From Tistrella mobilis KA081020-065 (lineage in GTDB: Bacteria; Pseudomonadota; Alphaproteobacteria; Tistrellales; Tistrellaceae), in contig NC_017956.1 in the NCBI RefSeq assembly GCF_000264455.2, positions 541,501 through 605,500 on the forward strand: 64,000 bases of DNA. Direction: 5' to 3'. Below, in pieces: positions 54,257 to 63,532 of the stretch (positions within the stretch are counted from its first letter, which is position 1; each line of letters begins with the position of its first letter). Position numbers and translations under genes: made by a program. The notes beneath the pieces were generated by a model, which saw only the letters and a list, made by a program, of their open reading frames with translations, had not been told where the DNA came from and ran no database searches.

Positions 54257-54683
54257 AGCCCAGCCTTTCGTAGAAGCGGTGGGCGTCCTTGCGGGTGAGG
54301 TCGGTGGTCAGCTGAACCAGGCTGCAGCCGCGATCGGCGGCAAGGCCGATGGCGTGGCGGATGAGGGTTTCGCCCAGGCCCTGGCCGCGGGCGGTGCCGG
54401 CGACGCGCACGCCCTCGATCTGGCCGCGGATGCGGCCCTTGCGCGAGAGGCCCGGAATGATGGTGAGCTGGAGCGTGCCGAGGATCTGGCCCGCCGCGTC
54501 CGCGACCAGCTGGATCTGGTTCGGATCGGCGGCCATCGCCCGGAAGGCCGAGACATAGGCGGGGTCGAGCGGCAGGCGCGGATCCTCGCGGGTCCGGCCC
54601 AGCACGTCATCGGCGAGCAGGGCGACGATTGCTGGCAGATCGGCTTCGGTGGCCGGACGGATCACGAGGGCGGGGGCGGTCAT
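54219..54683 (-). CDS. GNAT-family N-acetyltransferase
   Basis: 154 residues. The acetyl-CoA loop is VAGTARGQGLGETLIRHAI (R/Q-x-x-G-x-G type). LVQLTTDLTRKDAHRFYERLGF is the usual motif B end. Substrate unknown. It overlaps the end of the GlxA regulator gene. The 186 bases upstream to the thiolase end hold no gene. Confidence 0.88.
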   Translation of the reverse strand: MTAPALVIRPATEADLPAIVALLADDVLGRTREDPRLPLDPAYVSAFRAMAADPNQIQLVADAAGQILGTLQLTIIPGLSRKGRIRGQIEGVRVAGTARGQGLGETLIRHAIGLAADRGCSLVQLTTDLTRKDAHRFYERLGFTGSHLGMKLEL

Positions 54684-54869
54684 AAGGCATCTCCTCCGGG
54701 CGGGTGCCCGAGGCTGTCATGCCTGTGCGGCGTCGTCCAGCCGGCGAGAGAAAAATGCGGGACGGCCCGGGGGATAAGGGGCCGCCCCGCAAGAGAGCCG
54801 CTGCTGCCAGGGACGTGCGAGCGCGGCCGGAAAGATCATGGCGCGTGCGCCGGACCCTTGTGGTACCGG

Positions 54870-56126
54870 TCAGGCGTCGGCGCGGGCCAGGATGGCGACC
54901 GCGCAGGCGGCTTCGTCGAAGCCGACCACGCCGCCGCCATTCTCGGCGAGGGCGATCTTCGCATCTGCCACCTGGCGGTCGCCCGCCTCGTGGCGGAGCT
55001 GGGTGGCCAGTTCCGAGACCATCGACAGACCGGTCGCTCCCACCGGATGGCCCTTGGAGACCAGCCCGCCCGAGGTATTGACCGGCAGCCGGCCACCGAG
55101 CCGGGTCTCGCCCGCTTCGATGAAGCGGCCGCTGGTGCCGGGCTCGCAGAAGCCCAGCATCTCCAGCTGATAGAGTTCGCAGAACGAGGTGGCGTCGTGC
55201 AGTTCGACCAGATCGATGTCGGCGGGGCTGAGCCCGGCGCGGGCATAGGCCTTCTTTGCCGCCACCGAACTCAGGCCCGGCTCGTCGAGATCGCGATATT
55301 TGCCGCCCGACATGGCGAGGCCGGCGATGCGGATCGCGCGGTCGCGAATATGGGCGGGCTGACCATCGAGATAATCCTTCGAGCAGACCAGCACACCGGC
55401 GGCACCGTCGCCGATGGGGGCGCACATCGACCGGGTGAGGGGGAAGCTCACCGGCCGGTCGGCCAGCACCTCGTCGGGCGAAACCTCGAACCGGTACTGG
55501 GCCTTGGGGTTCAGGCTGCCATGCCAGTGGTTCTTCGAGGCGGCAATGGCGATCTGGTGCTGGGTCGTGCCCCATTTCGCCATGTGATAGCAGGCCTGCA
55601 TGGCATAGGTGTCCATGAACACCGTCCGGTCGGGGCCGTATTCAAAGGGCTTGTTGGCGGTCTCGCCGGCCGCGGCGTAGTACTGCCGCCATTCGTCCGG
55701 GTCCATCTGGTCGATGCCGCCCTCGAAGATCTCCTTGGTGCGTTCGGCATCGCCGGGCACGAAGGTCTTCTCGACGCCCATCGCCATCGACAGCTCGACC
55801 TCGCCCGAGGCGACATCCTTGAACGCGCCCGACAGCGCCATCATCGCCGAGGCGCAGCCGCCCTCGACATTGACCATCGGCACCCGCTCGGGGAACAGGC
55901 CGTCGCGCACCAGCGGCGTGAAGCAGACCTGACCGCGGATGTTGCGCTGGCCCCAGCTGCCCATGCCGCAATTGCTGAACCAGCCGGTTTCGATCCCGGC
56001 CCCCGTTTCCAGCCCGGCATCGGCCAGGAGGCCGGTATAGGCCTCGCGGGTCAGTGCCTTGAAGCCGGTCTCGGGCTTCTTGCCGAAGGCGGTCGAGAAG
56101 GCACCGATGATATAGACGTCGCGCAT
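54870..56126 (-). CDS. Thiolase (SCP2-type acetyl-CoA acetyltransferase)
   Basis: 418 residues. Catalytic Cys in EGGCASAMMAL, His in VELHDATSFCELYQ and the second His in SKGHPVGATGLS. The SCP-x-like thiolase class is indicated by the NHWHGSLNPKAQ and TRSMCAPIGDGAAG segments. It cleaves 3-ketoacyl-CoA, often branched or steroid-derived. The start at 56126 begins the fold (MRDVYIIGAFSTAFGKK). With the P450, crotonase and acyl-CoA synthetase of this window it could complete a side-chain degradation route; that link is inferred. Confidence 0.9.
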   Translation of the reverse strand: MRDVYIIGAFSTAFGKKPETGFKALTREAYTGLLADAGLETGAGIETGWFSNCGMGSWGQRNIRGQVCFTPLVRDGLFPERVPMVNVEGGCASAMMALSGAFKDVASGEVELSMAMGVEKTFVPGDAERTKEIFEGGIDQMDPDEWRQYYAAAGETANKPFEYGPDRTVFMDTYAMQACYHMAKWGTTQHQIAIAASKNHWHGSLNPKAQYRFEVSPDEVLADRPVSFPLTRSMCAPIGDGAAGVLVCSKDYLDGQPAHIRDRAIRIAGLAMSGGKYRDLDEPGLSSVAAKKAYARAGLSPADIDLVELHDATSFCELYQLEMLGFCEPGTSGRFIEAGETRLGGRLPVNTSGGLVSKGHPVGATGLSMVSELATQLRHEAGDRQVADAKIALAENGGGVVGFDEAACAVAILARADA

Positions 56127-56286
56127 GGTCGGGCAGCTCCGGCGTGGGGATCGTCTCTTGGGATGGGAACTTACCAATGGGTCATTTGGCAGGCAAGTGT
56201 CGTGATCGGCCAACTCCCCGTCGCCAGGGTCGATCGCTCCGGCTATATGCTGACAGCACGGAACAGTGGGGGACTGGCAGGAACCG

Positions 56287-58431
56287 ATGCGGGCCTTGCT
56301 CATCGACAACCATGACAGCTTCACCGGCAATCTGGCCCGGCTGTGGTGGCAGGTCACCGGGCAGCTGCCGCTGGTGGTGCCGCATGATGCCGCGCGCTGG
56401 GCGGAGCTTGCGGCAGAGGGCTTCGAGGCCGTGCTGATTTCGCCCGGCCCCGGGCGGCCGGACACGCCGGCGGATTTCCGGCTGGGGGCCGAGGTGCTGC
56501 AAATGGCGCTCAGCCCCGGCGCCCGGCTGCCGGTGCTCGGCATCTGCCTTGGCCATCAGGGCATCGCCGCGGCGGCCGGCGGGCGGGTGGTGCGGGCGGC
56601 AGAGCCGCGCCATGGCCGGACCAGTCCCGTGCATCATCAGGGCCATCCGCTGTTCCAGGGCGTGGCCTCGCCTTTCGACGCCGTGCGCTACCATTCCCTG
56701 ATCGCCGCCGAACCGCTGCCCGATGGGGTCGAGGTTCTGGCCCGCGCCGGCGATGACGGCGCGGTGATGGCGCTCGGCCATGTCTCGGCGCCGGTCTACG
56801 GCCTGCAATTCCATCCGGAATCGATCCTGACGCCCGATGGTGCGCGACTGCTGGCGAATTTCGCCGGCCTGGCCGGCCCCGGGACCGTGGCGGCGGCGGT
56901 CCCCGTGCAGCGGCTTGCAGTGCCGCCGGTAGACGATCCCTGGCCGTCCGGCCTGCTGCCCGAAGCCGGGGCAGAGGGGTGGAGGGTGCTGCGCCGGCCG
57001 CTCGCCGAGGGCGTCGATATCGAGGCGGCGGCCGACCTTGTCCGCCGGCTGAGCGGCTGGTCGGTCTGGCTGGATCCCGCCGATGGCGATCCGGCGGCGC
57101 AGCCGGTGCTGATCCCCGATCAGGGACCGCTGGCACGGCGTCTGTCCTATCGCGTCGCCGACCGCCGGATGACCGTTGCGGACGGCGGCGGGCAGCGGCT
57201 GGGGCAGGTTGCGGGCGACGCCTTCGATCTGCTGGGGGCGGCGATCGACCGGATTGGTCCGCTGGCGCCGCTTGCCGACGGCGCCGGCGGGCGGCTGCCC
57301 GGTCCCGGCTTTTACGGCTATCTGGGCTACGAACTGGCGGAGCTGTCCACCGGCGTGGCCCACCACCCCTCCGGCCGGGATGATCTGCGCCTGATCCTGG
57401 CCGACCGGCTGCTGATGGCCCGGGCCGGCGCCGATGGCCGTTATGCGATCGAGGCGGTGATGCTGGTGCCGGCAGGCGATGCCGGGGCATCCGCTCAGGC
57501 CGATGCCTGGGCGGAGGCCTGGGCCGACCGTCTGGCATCGGCCGGCCCTCTGCCGCCGCCCGACATGACCCCCGTCGCCCTGCCGGTGGCGGCAGCCCAT
57601 GATCGCGTCGCCTATCGCCGCCGCATCCGCGCTGCCCAGCGGTTGATCCGCATGGGCCAGTCCTTCGAAATCTGTCTGACCACCCGCTTCCGGGTGCGCG
57701 GGGCGATCGATCCCTGGCAGAGCTATCGCCGGCTGCGCCGCGCGGCACGGGCACCGCTGATGGCCTGGCTGGGCTTCGGCGACATGGCGGTGCTGTCGGG
57801 CTCGCCCGAGCTTTTCCTCGATCTGGATCCGGTGGCGGGCATCGCGACCGCCCGGCCGATCAAGGGCACCGTCCGGCGGGCCGCCGATCCCGTCGAGGAT
57901 GCGAAACTTGCCGCGGGACTGGCGGCGAGCGAGAAGGAACGGGCCGAAAACCTGATGATCGTCGATCTGATGCGCAACGATCTGGGCCGGGTTGCGCGCC
58001 CCGACGGGGTGGCGGTGCCGGTGCTGTTCGGGATCGAGAGCTTCGCCACCGTCCATCAGCTGGTGAGCACCGTCACCGCCCGGCTGGCATCCGCGCCGCC
58101 GGGGCGCCGGGCGGGGGAGCTGCTGCGGGCCTGCTTCCCGGGCGGGTCCATGACCGGTGCGCCGAAACGTCGCACGCTCGAGATCATCCACCGGCTGGAG
58201 GGCGAGGCGCGCGGGGTCTATTCGGGCGCCATCGGCCGCATCGGCCTCGACGGTTCGATGCGCCTCTCCATGGTCATCCGCACGGCCGTGGTCGATGGCG
58301 ACGGTGCGACCGTGGGGGCGGGCGGTGCCATCACCCATCTGTCGGACCCCGAGGCCGAGATCGATGAAGTGGCGCTCAAGGCCTCGGCACCGCTGGCGGC
58401 ACTTTTTCCCGAAGGTTTTGCGAAGGCTTGA
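56287..58431 (+). CDS. pabB: Fused aminodeoxychorismate synthase (PabA-PabB)
   Basis: 714 residues. Residues 1-195 are the glutamine amidotransferase: LLIDNHDSFTGNLARL, Cys87 in LGICLGHQG and QFHPESILT. The rest is the chorismate-using domain: GQSFEICLTTRF, and RPIKGTVRR with Lys526, then ENLMIVDLMRNDLG and GSMTGAPKRRTLEII. Lys in PIKGT is the aminodeoxychorismate mark; anthranilate synthases have PIAGT. Makes the precursor of p-aminobenzoate for folate. The gene order GATase-first fusion is known in some proteobacteria and actinobacteria. Confidence 0.9.
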   Translation: MRALLIDNHDSFTGNLARLWWQVTGQLPLVVPHDAARWAELAAEGFEAVLISPGPGRPDTPADFRLGAEVLQMALSPGARLPVLGICLGHQGIAAAAGGRVVRAAEPRHGRTSPVHHQGHPLFQGVASPFDAVRYHSLIAAEPLPDGVEVLARAGDDGAVMALGHVSAPVYGLQFHPESILTPDGARLLANFAGLAGPGTVAAAVPVQRLAVPPVDDPWPSGLLPEAGAEGWRVLRRPLAEGVDIEAAADLVRRLSGWSVWLDPADGDPAAQPVLIPDQGPLARRLSYRVADRRMTVADGGGQRLGQVAGDAFDLLGAAIDRIGPLAPLADGAGGRLPGPGFYGYLGYELAELSTGVAHHPSGRDDLRLILADRLLMARAGADGRYAIEAVMLVPAGDAGASAQADAWAEAWADRLASAGPLPPPDMTPVALPVAAAHDRVAYRRRIRAAQRLIRMGQSFEICLTTRFRVRGAIDPWQSYRRLRRAARAPLMAWLGFGDMAVLSGSPELFLDLDPVAGIATARPIKGTVRRAADPVEDAKLAAGLAASEKERAENLMIVDLMRNDLGRVARPDGVAVPVLFGIESFATVHQLVSTVTARLASAPPGRRAGELLRACFPGGSMTGAPKRRTLEIIHRLEGEARGVYSGAIGRIGLDGSMRLSMVIRTAVVDGDGATVGAGGAITHLSDPEAEIDEVALKASAPLAALFPEGFAKA

Positions 58432-58560
58432 TCCGGATCAAGGTTCGGATGCATCCAGGGTTTAGAGTGATGGCCATCGGACGGGATGCCAGCCCCGCCC
58501 GGTGCCGCACCGGCGGTCGCCGGTGGAGCTTTCGCGCAGTCCCCCCAGGAGGTCCGGTCA

Positions 58561-59406
58561 ATGTCCTACAAGAGCCTGCTCGTCCATGTCGATGATCGTC
58601 CGTCGACCGAAGCCCGTCTCGACGTCGCGCGCATGCTGCAGGAGCGGTTCGACGCGCATCTCACCGCCGTCTACCTCTCGGTCGACGTGGTGATGCCCGG
58701 CTACATGATGGAGCATGTCCCCTCCAGCGTGCTGGAAGCTGCGGCGGAAGAGCGCAAGAAGCAGGCGAAGCAGCGCCTGGCCGAAATCGACACGATGCTG
58801 CAGCGGCGGCACATGACCGTCGAGATGCGCTCCGAGAGCGTGATCGCCACCGATTACATCGACCGCGTCGCCCTGCATGCCCGTTATGCCGATCTGACCA
58901 TCCTGGGCCAGCCCGAGCCCGGCACCGACGATGCTGGCGATCTGCTGATCGAGGAGACCATGTTCGGTGCCGGCCGGCCGGTGCTGGTCGTCCCCTATAT
59001 CGGCCTGCCCAAGGGCGGCAAAGTCGGCAGCAAGGTGCTCGCCGCCTATGACGGCGGCCGCGAGGCCACCCGCGCCCTGGTCGATGCCCTGCCGATGCTG
59101 AAGACCGCGGATACCGTGAAGCTGCTGGTGATCAATCCCAAGCCCGGCCGCCATGGCGAGGCCCCCGGCCACGACATGGCCCGCTATCTGGCCCGCCACG
59201 GTGTCAAGGTCGAGGTGGCGGTCGAGAAGATGTCGACCAGCGATGTCGGCATCGGCGATGCGGTGCTGAACCATGTCGCCGAGAACGATATCGATCTGCT
59301 GGTGATGGGCGCCTATGGCCACAGCCGCCTGCGCGAGCTGGTGCTGGGCGGCGTCACCCGCCACATCATGGGCCATATGACCGTGCCGGTGCTGATGTCG
59401 CACTGA
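58561..59406 (+). CDS. Universal stress protein, two UspA domains
   Basis: 281 residues. The N-terminal UspA domain (YKSLLVHVDDRPSTEARLDVA) is followed by a second, with the ATP-binding loop region VMGAYGHSRLRELVLGG and VTRHIMGHMTVPVLMSH. Only the second has the G-x2-G-x9-G ATP motif. AGGAGG precedes the ATG. The function in stress survival is family knowledge. Confidence 0.9.
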   Translation: MSYKSLLVHVDDRPSTEARLDVARMLQERFDAHLTAVYLSVDVVMPGYMMEHVPSSVLEAAAEERKKQAKQRLAEIDTMLQRRHMTVEMRSESVIATDYIDRVALHARYADLTILGQPEPGTDDAGDLLIEETMFGAGRPVLVVPYIGLPKGGKVGSKVLAAYDGGREATRALVDALPMLKTADTVKLLVINPKPGRHGEAPGHDMARYLARHGVKVEVAVEKMSTSDVGIGDAVLNHVAENDIDLLVMGAYGHSRLRELVLGGVTRHIMGHMTVPVLMSH

Positions 59407-59459
59407 TCGCCGACCGCCCATACCGATCAGGTCCTGAGCCATTGAGGTTCCGGGCCCAT

Positions 59460-59496
59460 GACGGCCCGCCGGGGATGCCCCCCTTGGCGGGCCGTC
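59460..59496. terminator. Hairpin between convergent genes
   Basis: Arms GACGGCCCGCC and GGCGGGCCGTC around a 15-base loop between the universal stress protein gene and the convergent quinone reductase gene. Probable bidirectional terminator. Confidence 0.7.
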
Positions 59497-59514
59497 GGTC
59501 GTTTCGGCTGAAGA

Positions 59515-60507
59515 TCAGGCGCCGGTATCGAGTAGCAGGGCGCCGGTGCCGAGACCGGATTCAAGCCTGTCATGCGCGTCCGCGATGCGGTCGAGCGGGA
59601 AACGACCGCCGACGGGCACCACGAGCCCGTCGGCCATGCGCGCGATCACGGCGGTGCCGGCGCTCCGATAGGCGTCGCTGTCCGAGATGAAACCGATCAC
59701 GCTCGGCCGGGCGAGGGCAATGGATCGCGCCGGGCCCAGATCGTAGACGGAGACCGGCGGGATCCGCCCCGCCGCCTCGCCCAGGCTCGCGACCATACCG
59801 AAACGGCGGGCCATGCCGAAGCTCCGGGCCAGCATGTCGCCGCCGATGCCGTCGATCACCAGATGGGCGCCACCACCGGTTGCCGCCTGCACCGCAGCCA
59901 CCGGGTCTTCCGCCCTGCGGTCGATCACCAGATCGGCGCCGGCCGCGCGGGCGAGCGCCGCCTTTTCGGCCCCGCCGGCGATGCCGATCATCCGCAGCCC
60001 CAACCGCCGGCCATGGGCGATCGCCATGCGGCCGATCCCGCCGGCGGCGGCGTGCACCACCACGGTCTCGCCCGACTGCATCGGCCGCACCCGCGTGAAC
60101 AGCATCTCGACCGTCAGCGCCCGCAGCAGAGAGGCGGCGGCCATGTCGTCACCGACGGCATCCGGCAGCTTCAGGGCCCGCCAGGCCGGCAGCAGGTGAT
60201 GGGTGGCATAGCCGCCATAAGGGGCGCCGGCCCAGGCGATCCGGTCGCCCGGCGTCAGCCCCGTGACATCTGCGCCCACCGCCTCGACCACGCCGGCGGC
60301 CTCGGCGCCGATCACCGTCGGCAGGGCCGGCAGCGGATAGAGCCCGCGGCGGTGGTAGATGTCGAGGAAGTTCAGCCCGGCCACCGTCTGGCGGATCAGG
60401 ATCTCGCCCGGCCCCGGGGCCGGCACCGGCAGCTCCTCGACACGGAAACCTTCGGTGCCCCCGGCCGCATGAAGGCGGACGGCGCGGGTGGTGGCGACAG
60501 CGGACAT
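59515..60507 (-). CDS. Quinone oxidoreductase (zeta-crystallin type, MDR family)
   Basis: 330 residues. NADPH motif VVVHAAAGGIGRMAIAHGR; TVAGLNFLDIYHRRGLYPLP and PTVIGAEAAGVVEAVG are the quinone-reductase N-terminal motifs. No zinc ligands are seen. The start at 60507 begins the fold and has GGAG upstream. Divergent from a LysR gene, with inverted repeats between them. Confidence 0.9.
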   Translation of the reverse strand: MSAVATTRAVRLHAAGGTEGFRVEELPVPAPGPGEILIRQTVAGLNFLDIYHRRGLYPLPALPTVIGAEAAGVVEAVGADVTGLTPGDRIAWAGAPYGGYATHHLLPAWRALKLPDAVGDDMAAASLLRALTVEMLFTRVRPMQSGETVVVHAAAGGIGRMAIAHGRRLGLRMIGIAGGAEKAALARAAGADLVIDRRAEDPVAAVQAATGGGAHLVIDGIGGDMLARSFGMARRFGMVASLGEAAGRIPPVSVYDLGPARSIALARPSVIGFISDSDAYRSAGTAVIARMADGLVVPVGGRFPLDRIADAHDRLESGLGTGALLLDTGA

Positions 60508-60569
60508 GGAACGGATCTCCTTCAGTCCCGGCCGCGGCGGGGTGCTGCGGCCCTGAGGCTGAGGATAGA

Positions 60570-60631
60570 TCTGTGGACATCCACCCAAACAGCTGGCAGC
60601 TTTGCGTAATCTCTGTGGAATTATCCACAGA
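60570..60631. promoter_or_regulatory. LysR-type operator region, two related palindromes
   Basis: TCTGTGGACATCCACC at 60570-60585 and TCTGTGGAATTATCCACAGA at 60612-60631. The second has perfect 8-base arms. Both share TGTGGA/TCCAC, 42 bases apart, between the divergent quinone reductase and LysR genes. Typical of a recognition and an activation site. Confidence 0.7.
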
Positions 60632-60649
60632 TCCGGGCGTGAGCGGGCG

Positions 60650-61552
60650 ATGAACTGGGACGATCTGCGCTATTTCCTGGCGCTTCAGCGCAGCGGGTCG
60701 CTGTTGGGGGCGGCGCGGGTGCTCAAGGTCGACCACACCACGGTTGCCCGGCGGGTGGACGCGCTGGAAACCGCGCTCGGCCTCAGGCTCTTCGACCGGC
60801 TGCCGCGCGGCTGGGTGCCAACGGCCGACGGTGAGCGTCTGCTGCCGGCCGCCGAACGGGTGGAAGAGGGGGTGATCGCTCTCGGCCGTGCCGGTGCGGC
60901 GGCGGGCGGGCTTGCCGGCACGGTGCGGGTGGCGGTACCACCGGTCTTCGGCGCGCATTTCCTGGCGCCGCGGCTGGCGCCCTTGGCCCTTGCCCACCCT
61001 GAGCTTGAACTGGAACTGGCCGGCGATATCGGCGCGGTCAGCCTGCTGCGCCGGGATGCGGATTTGGCGGTCCGGCTGGAGCGCGCCGGCGACGGCGAGC
61101 TGATCAGCCGGCATCTGGGCCGGATGGGCTTCGCTCTCTACGGCACGCCCGAACATGCCGCCCGTCCGCCGGCGCGCTGGGAATTCGCCGGCTATGACGA
61201 CCGTCTGGCCGGGGTGGCGCAGCAGCGCTGGCTGATCCGCCAGGCGGCCGGCCGGCCGGTCCGGCTGCGGGCCAATGATCTGGCGGCGCTGGCCGAATAT
61301 GCGGCGACCGGCCTGGCGCTCGCCGCCCTGCCGCATTTCCTTGCCGATCCCGATCCCCGGCTGGTCAGGGTGGTGGAAGACACCGAAGGCGAGGCCGGCC
61401 GCGACATCTGGCTGCTTGTCCATGCCGATCTGCGCCGCTCCCCCCGGGTTCGGGCGGTCATGGATGCGGTGATCGGCGCCTGTGCCCGCGACCGGGCGCT
61501 GCTCGACGGCTCCGGCGTGGTAAAGCCCACGGGGGCGTCCGCCACCCCCTGA
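60650..61552 (+). CDS. LysR-family transcriptional regulator
   Basis: 300 residues. The winged helix is WDDLRYFLALQRSGSLLGAARVLKVDHTTVARRVDALE, a typical LysR subgroup 'HTTV' form. The effector domain follows. The start at 60650 was chosen because the helix begins at once. It is divergent from the quinone reductase gene and should control it through the palindromes between them. Confidence 0.9.
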   Translation: MNWDDLRYFLALQRSGSLLGAARVLKVDHTTVARRVDALETALGLRLFDRLPRGWVPTADGERLLPAAERVEEGVIALGRAGAAAGGLAGTVRVAVPPVFGAHFLAPRLAPLALAHPELELELAGDIGAVSLLRRDADLAVRLERAGDGELISRHLGRMGFALYGTPEHAARPPARWEFAGYDDRLAGVAQQRWLIRQAAGRPVRLRANDLAALAEYAATGLALAALPHFLADPDPRLVRVVEDTEGEAGRDIWLLVHADLRRSPRVRAVMDAVIGACARDRALLDGSGVVKPTGASATP

Positions 61553-61615
61553 TCTGCCGGCGATGGCGACCCGATATGCCCTGTCTCAGACCATCGATGG
61601 GGGAGGGGGAAGGTC

Positions 61616-62206
61616 ATGGCCGATATCCGGGATCGACAGCCGTCGCGGCGGCGCCTGCTGCATCTCTCGGCCGGTGCGGCCGTGCTGCTGCCCTTTGCGG
61701 GCCTCGTCCGGCCGGGCATGACGCGTGCCGCGACGCCGGCCTGCGGGGCAGGGGATCCCACGCCCCGGCAGACCGCCGGCCCCTATTTCAGCCCGGGATC
61801 ACCGCAGAAGGCGGATTTCACGGCCGATGCGTCTGATGGCGAGGTGATGCAGGTCAGCGGGCGGGTGCTCGATACCGACTGCCGGCCGGTTGCGGGCGCG
61901 CTGCTCGACATCTGGCATGCCGATCCGACAGGTGCCTACGACAATCAGGGCTTCCGCATGCGCGGCCACCACTTCGCCGACGATGCCGGGCGCTACCGCC
62001 TGACGACGCTTAAGCCCGGTCTCTATCCCGGCCGCACCCGCCATATCCACATCCGGGTTCAGGCTCCGGGCGGGCCGGTGCTGACCACTCAGATCTATTT
62101 CGCGGACGAGCCCGGCAATGATCGCGACCGGATCTTCCGGCCCGACCTGGTGATGGCCCAGGGGGCCGATGGCGGTTACGGCTTCGATGTCGTGGTGGCG
62201 AAATAG
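61616..62206 (+). CDS. Exported intradiol ring-cleavage dioxygenase-like protein
   Basis: 196 residues. A twin-arginine-like signal (SRRRLLHLSAGAAVLLPFAG) sends it out of the cytoplasm. The iron ligands of the family are all present: Tyr108 (PTGAYDNQG), Tyr137 (GLYPG), His143 and His145 (RHIHIRV). It is about the length of one dioxygenase domain. Intradiol enzymes split catechols; exported forms are little studied. It overlaps the convergent AraC gene by 31 bases. Confidence 0.88.
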   Translation: MADIRDRQPSRRRLLHLSAGAAVLLPFAGLVRPGMTRAATPACGAGDPTPRQTAGPYFSPGSPQKADFTADASDGEVMQVSGRVLDTDCRPVAGALLDIWHADPTGAYDNQGFRMRGHHFADDAGRYRLTTLKPGLYPGRTRHIHIRVQAPGGPVLTTQIYFADEPGNDRDRIFRPDLVMAQGADGGYGFDVVVAK

Positions 62207-62967
62207 CGGGCGGGCGAGGTGCCGAAGCACCGTCGGAACATGGCGATGAAATTGCTCGGCCCCGCATAGCCCAGCGCATCCGAGACGATCGCCACGGGCT
62301 CGCCGGCCGCGAGCATCTCCAGCGCCCGCACCAGCCGCGCCTGCCGGCGCCATTCTCCGAAGGTCATGCCGGTCTGGGTGATGAAGGCCCGGCGGGCCGT
62401 GCGGGGCGACAGCCCCACCTGGCTCGCCCAGTCTTCCAGGGTTCTGTCATCGGCTGGATCGGCCGCAAGCGCGGTCGCGATCCGGGCCAGCCGCCGCTCG
62501 GTCGGCATGGGCAGGTGGAGCGGTTCGGCCGGGGCGGCTGCGATCTCGTCGAGCAGCACGGCGGTCAGCCGTTCCTGGCGGGCATCCAGCCGGTCGGCCT
62601 GCCACCAGCCTGCGGCACGGCGCACCAGCGCCCGCATCACCTCGCTCACCGCCAGAACCTGCGGTCCGGCCGGCAGCCCGGCGCAGGCTTCGGGTGCCAC
62701 CAGCACGCTCCAGCCCGAGGTGACGCCGGTCATCGCTCCCCAATGAGGTATGCCGGGCGGCATCCATCCCGCCCGGTGAGGCGGCAGCAGCCATGAACCA
62801 TGGGGCGTGCGGCTGTGCATCAGCCCGGTCTCGATGCAGATCAGCTGGCCGCGGCGGTGGGCATGCCAGTCCACTTCATGGCTGCCGAGCGGGAAATCGT
62901 TCTGAAGTCCGATACCGCTCGCGAACGCGATGACCGGCGGGCCGTCGGGGCGGTCGAACGGATCCAT
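62176..62967 (-). CDS. AraC-family transcriptional regulator (cupin sensor)
   Basis: 263 residues. An N-terminal cupin-like part (HEVDWHAHRRGQLICIETG, WMPPGIPHWG) is followed by a C-terminal AraC DNA-binding domain (LEDWASQVGLSPRTARRAFITQTGMTFGEWRRQARLVRALEML, then GYAGPSNFIAMFRRCFGTSPARY). The start MDPFDRP at 62967 has GGGGAG upstream. Target genes unknown; the small gene at 63108 is divergent. Confidence 0.9.
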   Translation of the reverse strand: MDPFDRPDGPPVIAFASGIGLQNDFPLGSHEVDWHAHRRGQLICIETGLMHSRTPHGSWLLPPHRAGWMPPGIPHWGAMTGVTSGWSVLVAPEACAGLPAGPQVLAVSEVMRALVRRAAGWWQADRLDARQERLTAVLLDEIAAAPAEPLHLPMPTERRLARIATALAADPADDRTLEDWASQVGLSPRTARRAFITQTGMTFGEWRRQARLVRALEMLAAGEPVAIVSDALGYAGPSNFIAMFRRCFGTSPARYFATTTSKP

Positions 62968-63107
62968 GCGCAGCGCATCTCCCCTGCGATCTGGCAGCTT
63001 CTCAACATTTATTGTCCGGATGCGGTTACCGCTGCAAGCGCCCGGGCGTCTAGCGTGATCGTCAGGGCGCATCCGTGCCCCGATCCGTCAGAGGAGACCC
63101 TTCCGTC

Positions 63108-63518
63108 ATGTCCGCTATCCCCGGCGCCGATCTCCGGTTCATCGTTCACGACCTGTCCGCCTTCCCGCTGGTCCGCGCCCGGCCCGATGCCGTGCAGCCC
63201 GGCTATGCCGTCGCCTGGGAAGAAGAGATGCAGGCCCTGCTCGACCGCGGCACGCCTTTCGTCGTGATCTTCTCAGGCCCGCAGCCGGAAGAGACGCACG
63301 AGGACCGCAGGCGCCGGGCGCTCTGGCTCAAGCGCAGCCGCGAGGTGCTGGGCCTGATCTGCAAGGGCATGATCGTCGTCGAGGAGAGCCGCAGCCGGCG
63401 GCTGGTGATGGAGGCTCAGGCGCTGATGGCCGAGAAGGCCTTCGGTGTTCCGGCCCGGGTGGTGGCGTCGGAAGCCGGGGTCGAAGAGGCGGCGCGCGAT
63501 CTTCTCGCCCGCGGTTGA
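63108..63518 (+). CDS. Hypothetical protein, 136 residues
   Basis: I do not recognise a family. It is a compact, charged alpha/beta-like protein without signal or membrane segments. A basic patch THEDRRRRALWLKRSRE lies in the middle and the end is alanine-rich (EEAARDLLARG). GAGGAG lies before the ATG at suitable spacing. It is divergent from the AraC gene and may be its target. A repeat region and a hairpin follow it. Confidence 0.75.
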   Translation: MSAIPGADLRFIVHDLSAFPLVRARPDAVQPGYAVAWEEEMQALLDRGTPFVVIFSGPQPEETHEDRRRRALWLKRSREVLGLICKGMIVVEESRSRRLVMEAQALMAEKAFGVPARVVASEAGVEEAARDLLARG

Positions 63519-63532
63519 CGCGGGCGGTCGTC

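Noticed and set aside
56170-56200. Additional TetR operator before the thiolase (CCAATGGGTCATTTGG)
   Set aside because: The arms and core do not match the 49.28 kb site well enough.
56287-58431. Anthranilate synthase (TrpE-TrpG)
   Set aside because: PIKGT with Lys526 marks aminodeoxychorismate synthase; anthranilate synthases have PIAGT.
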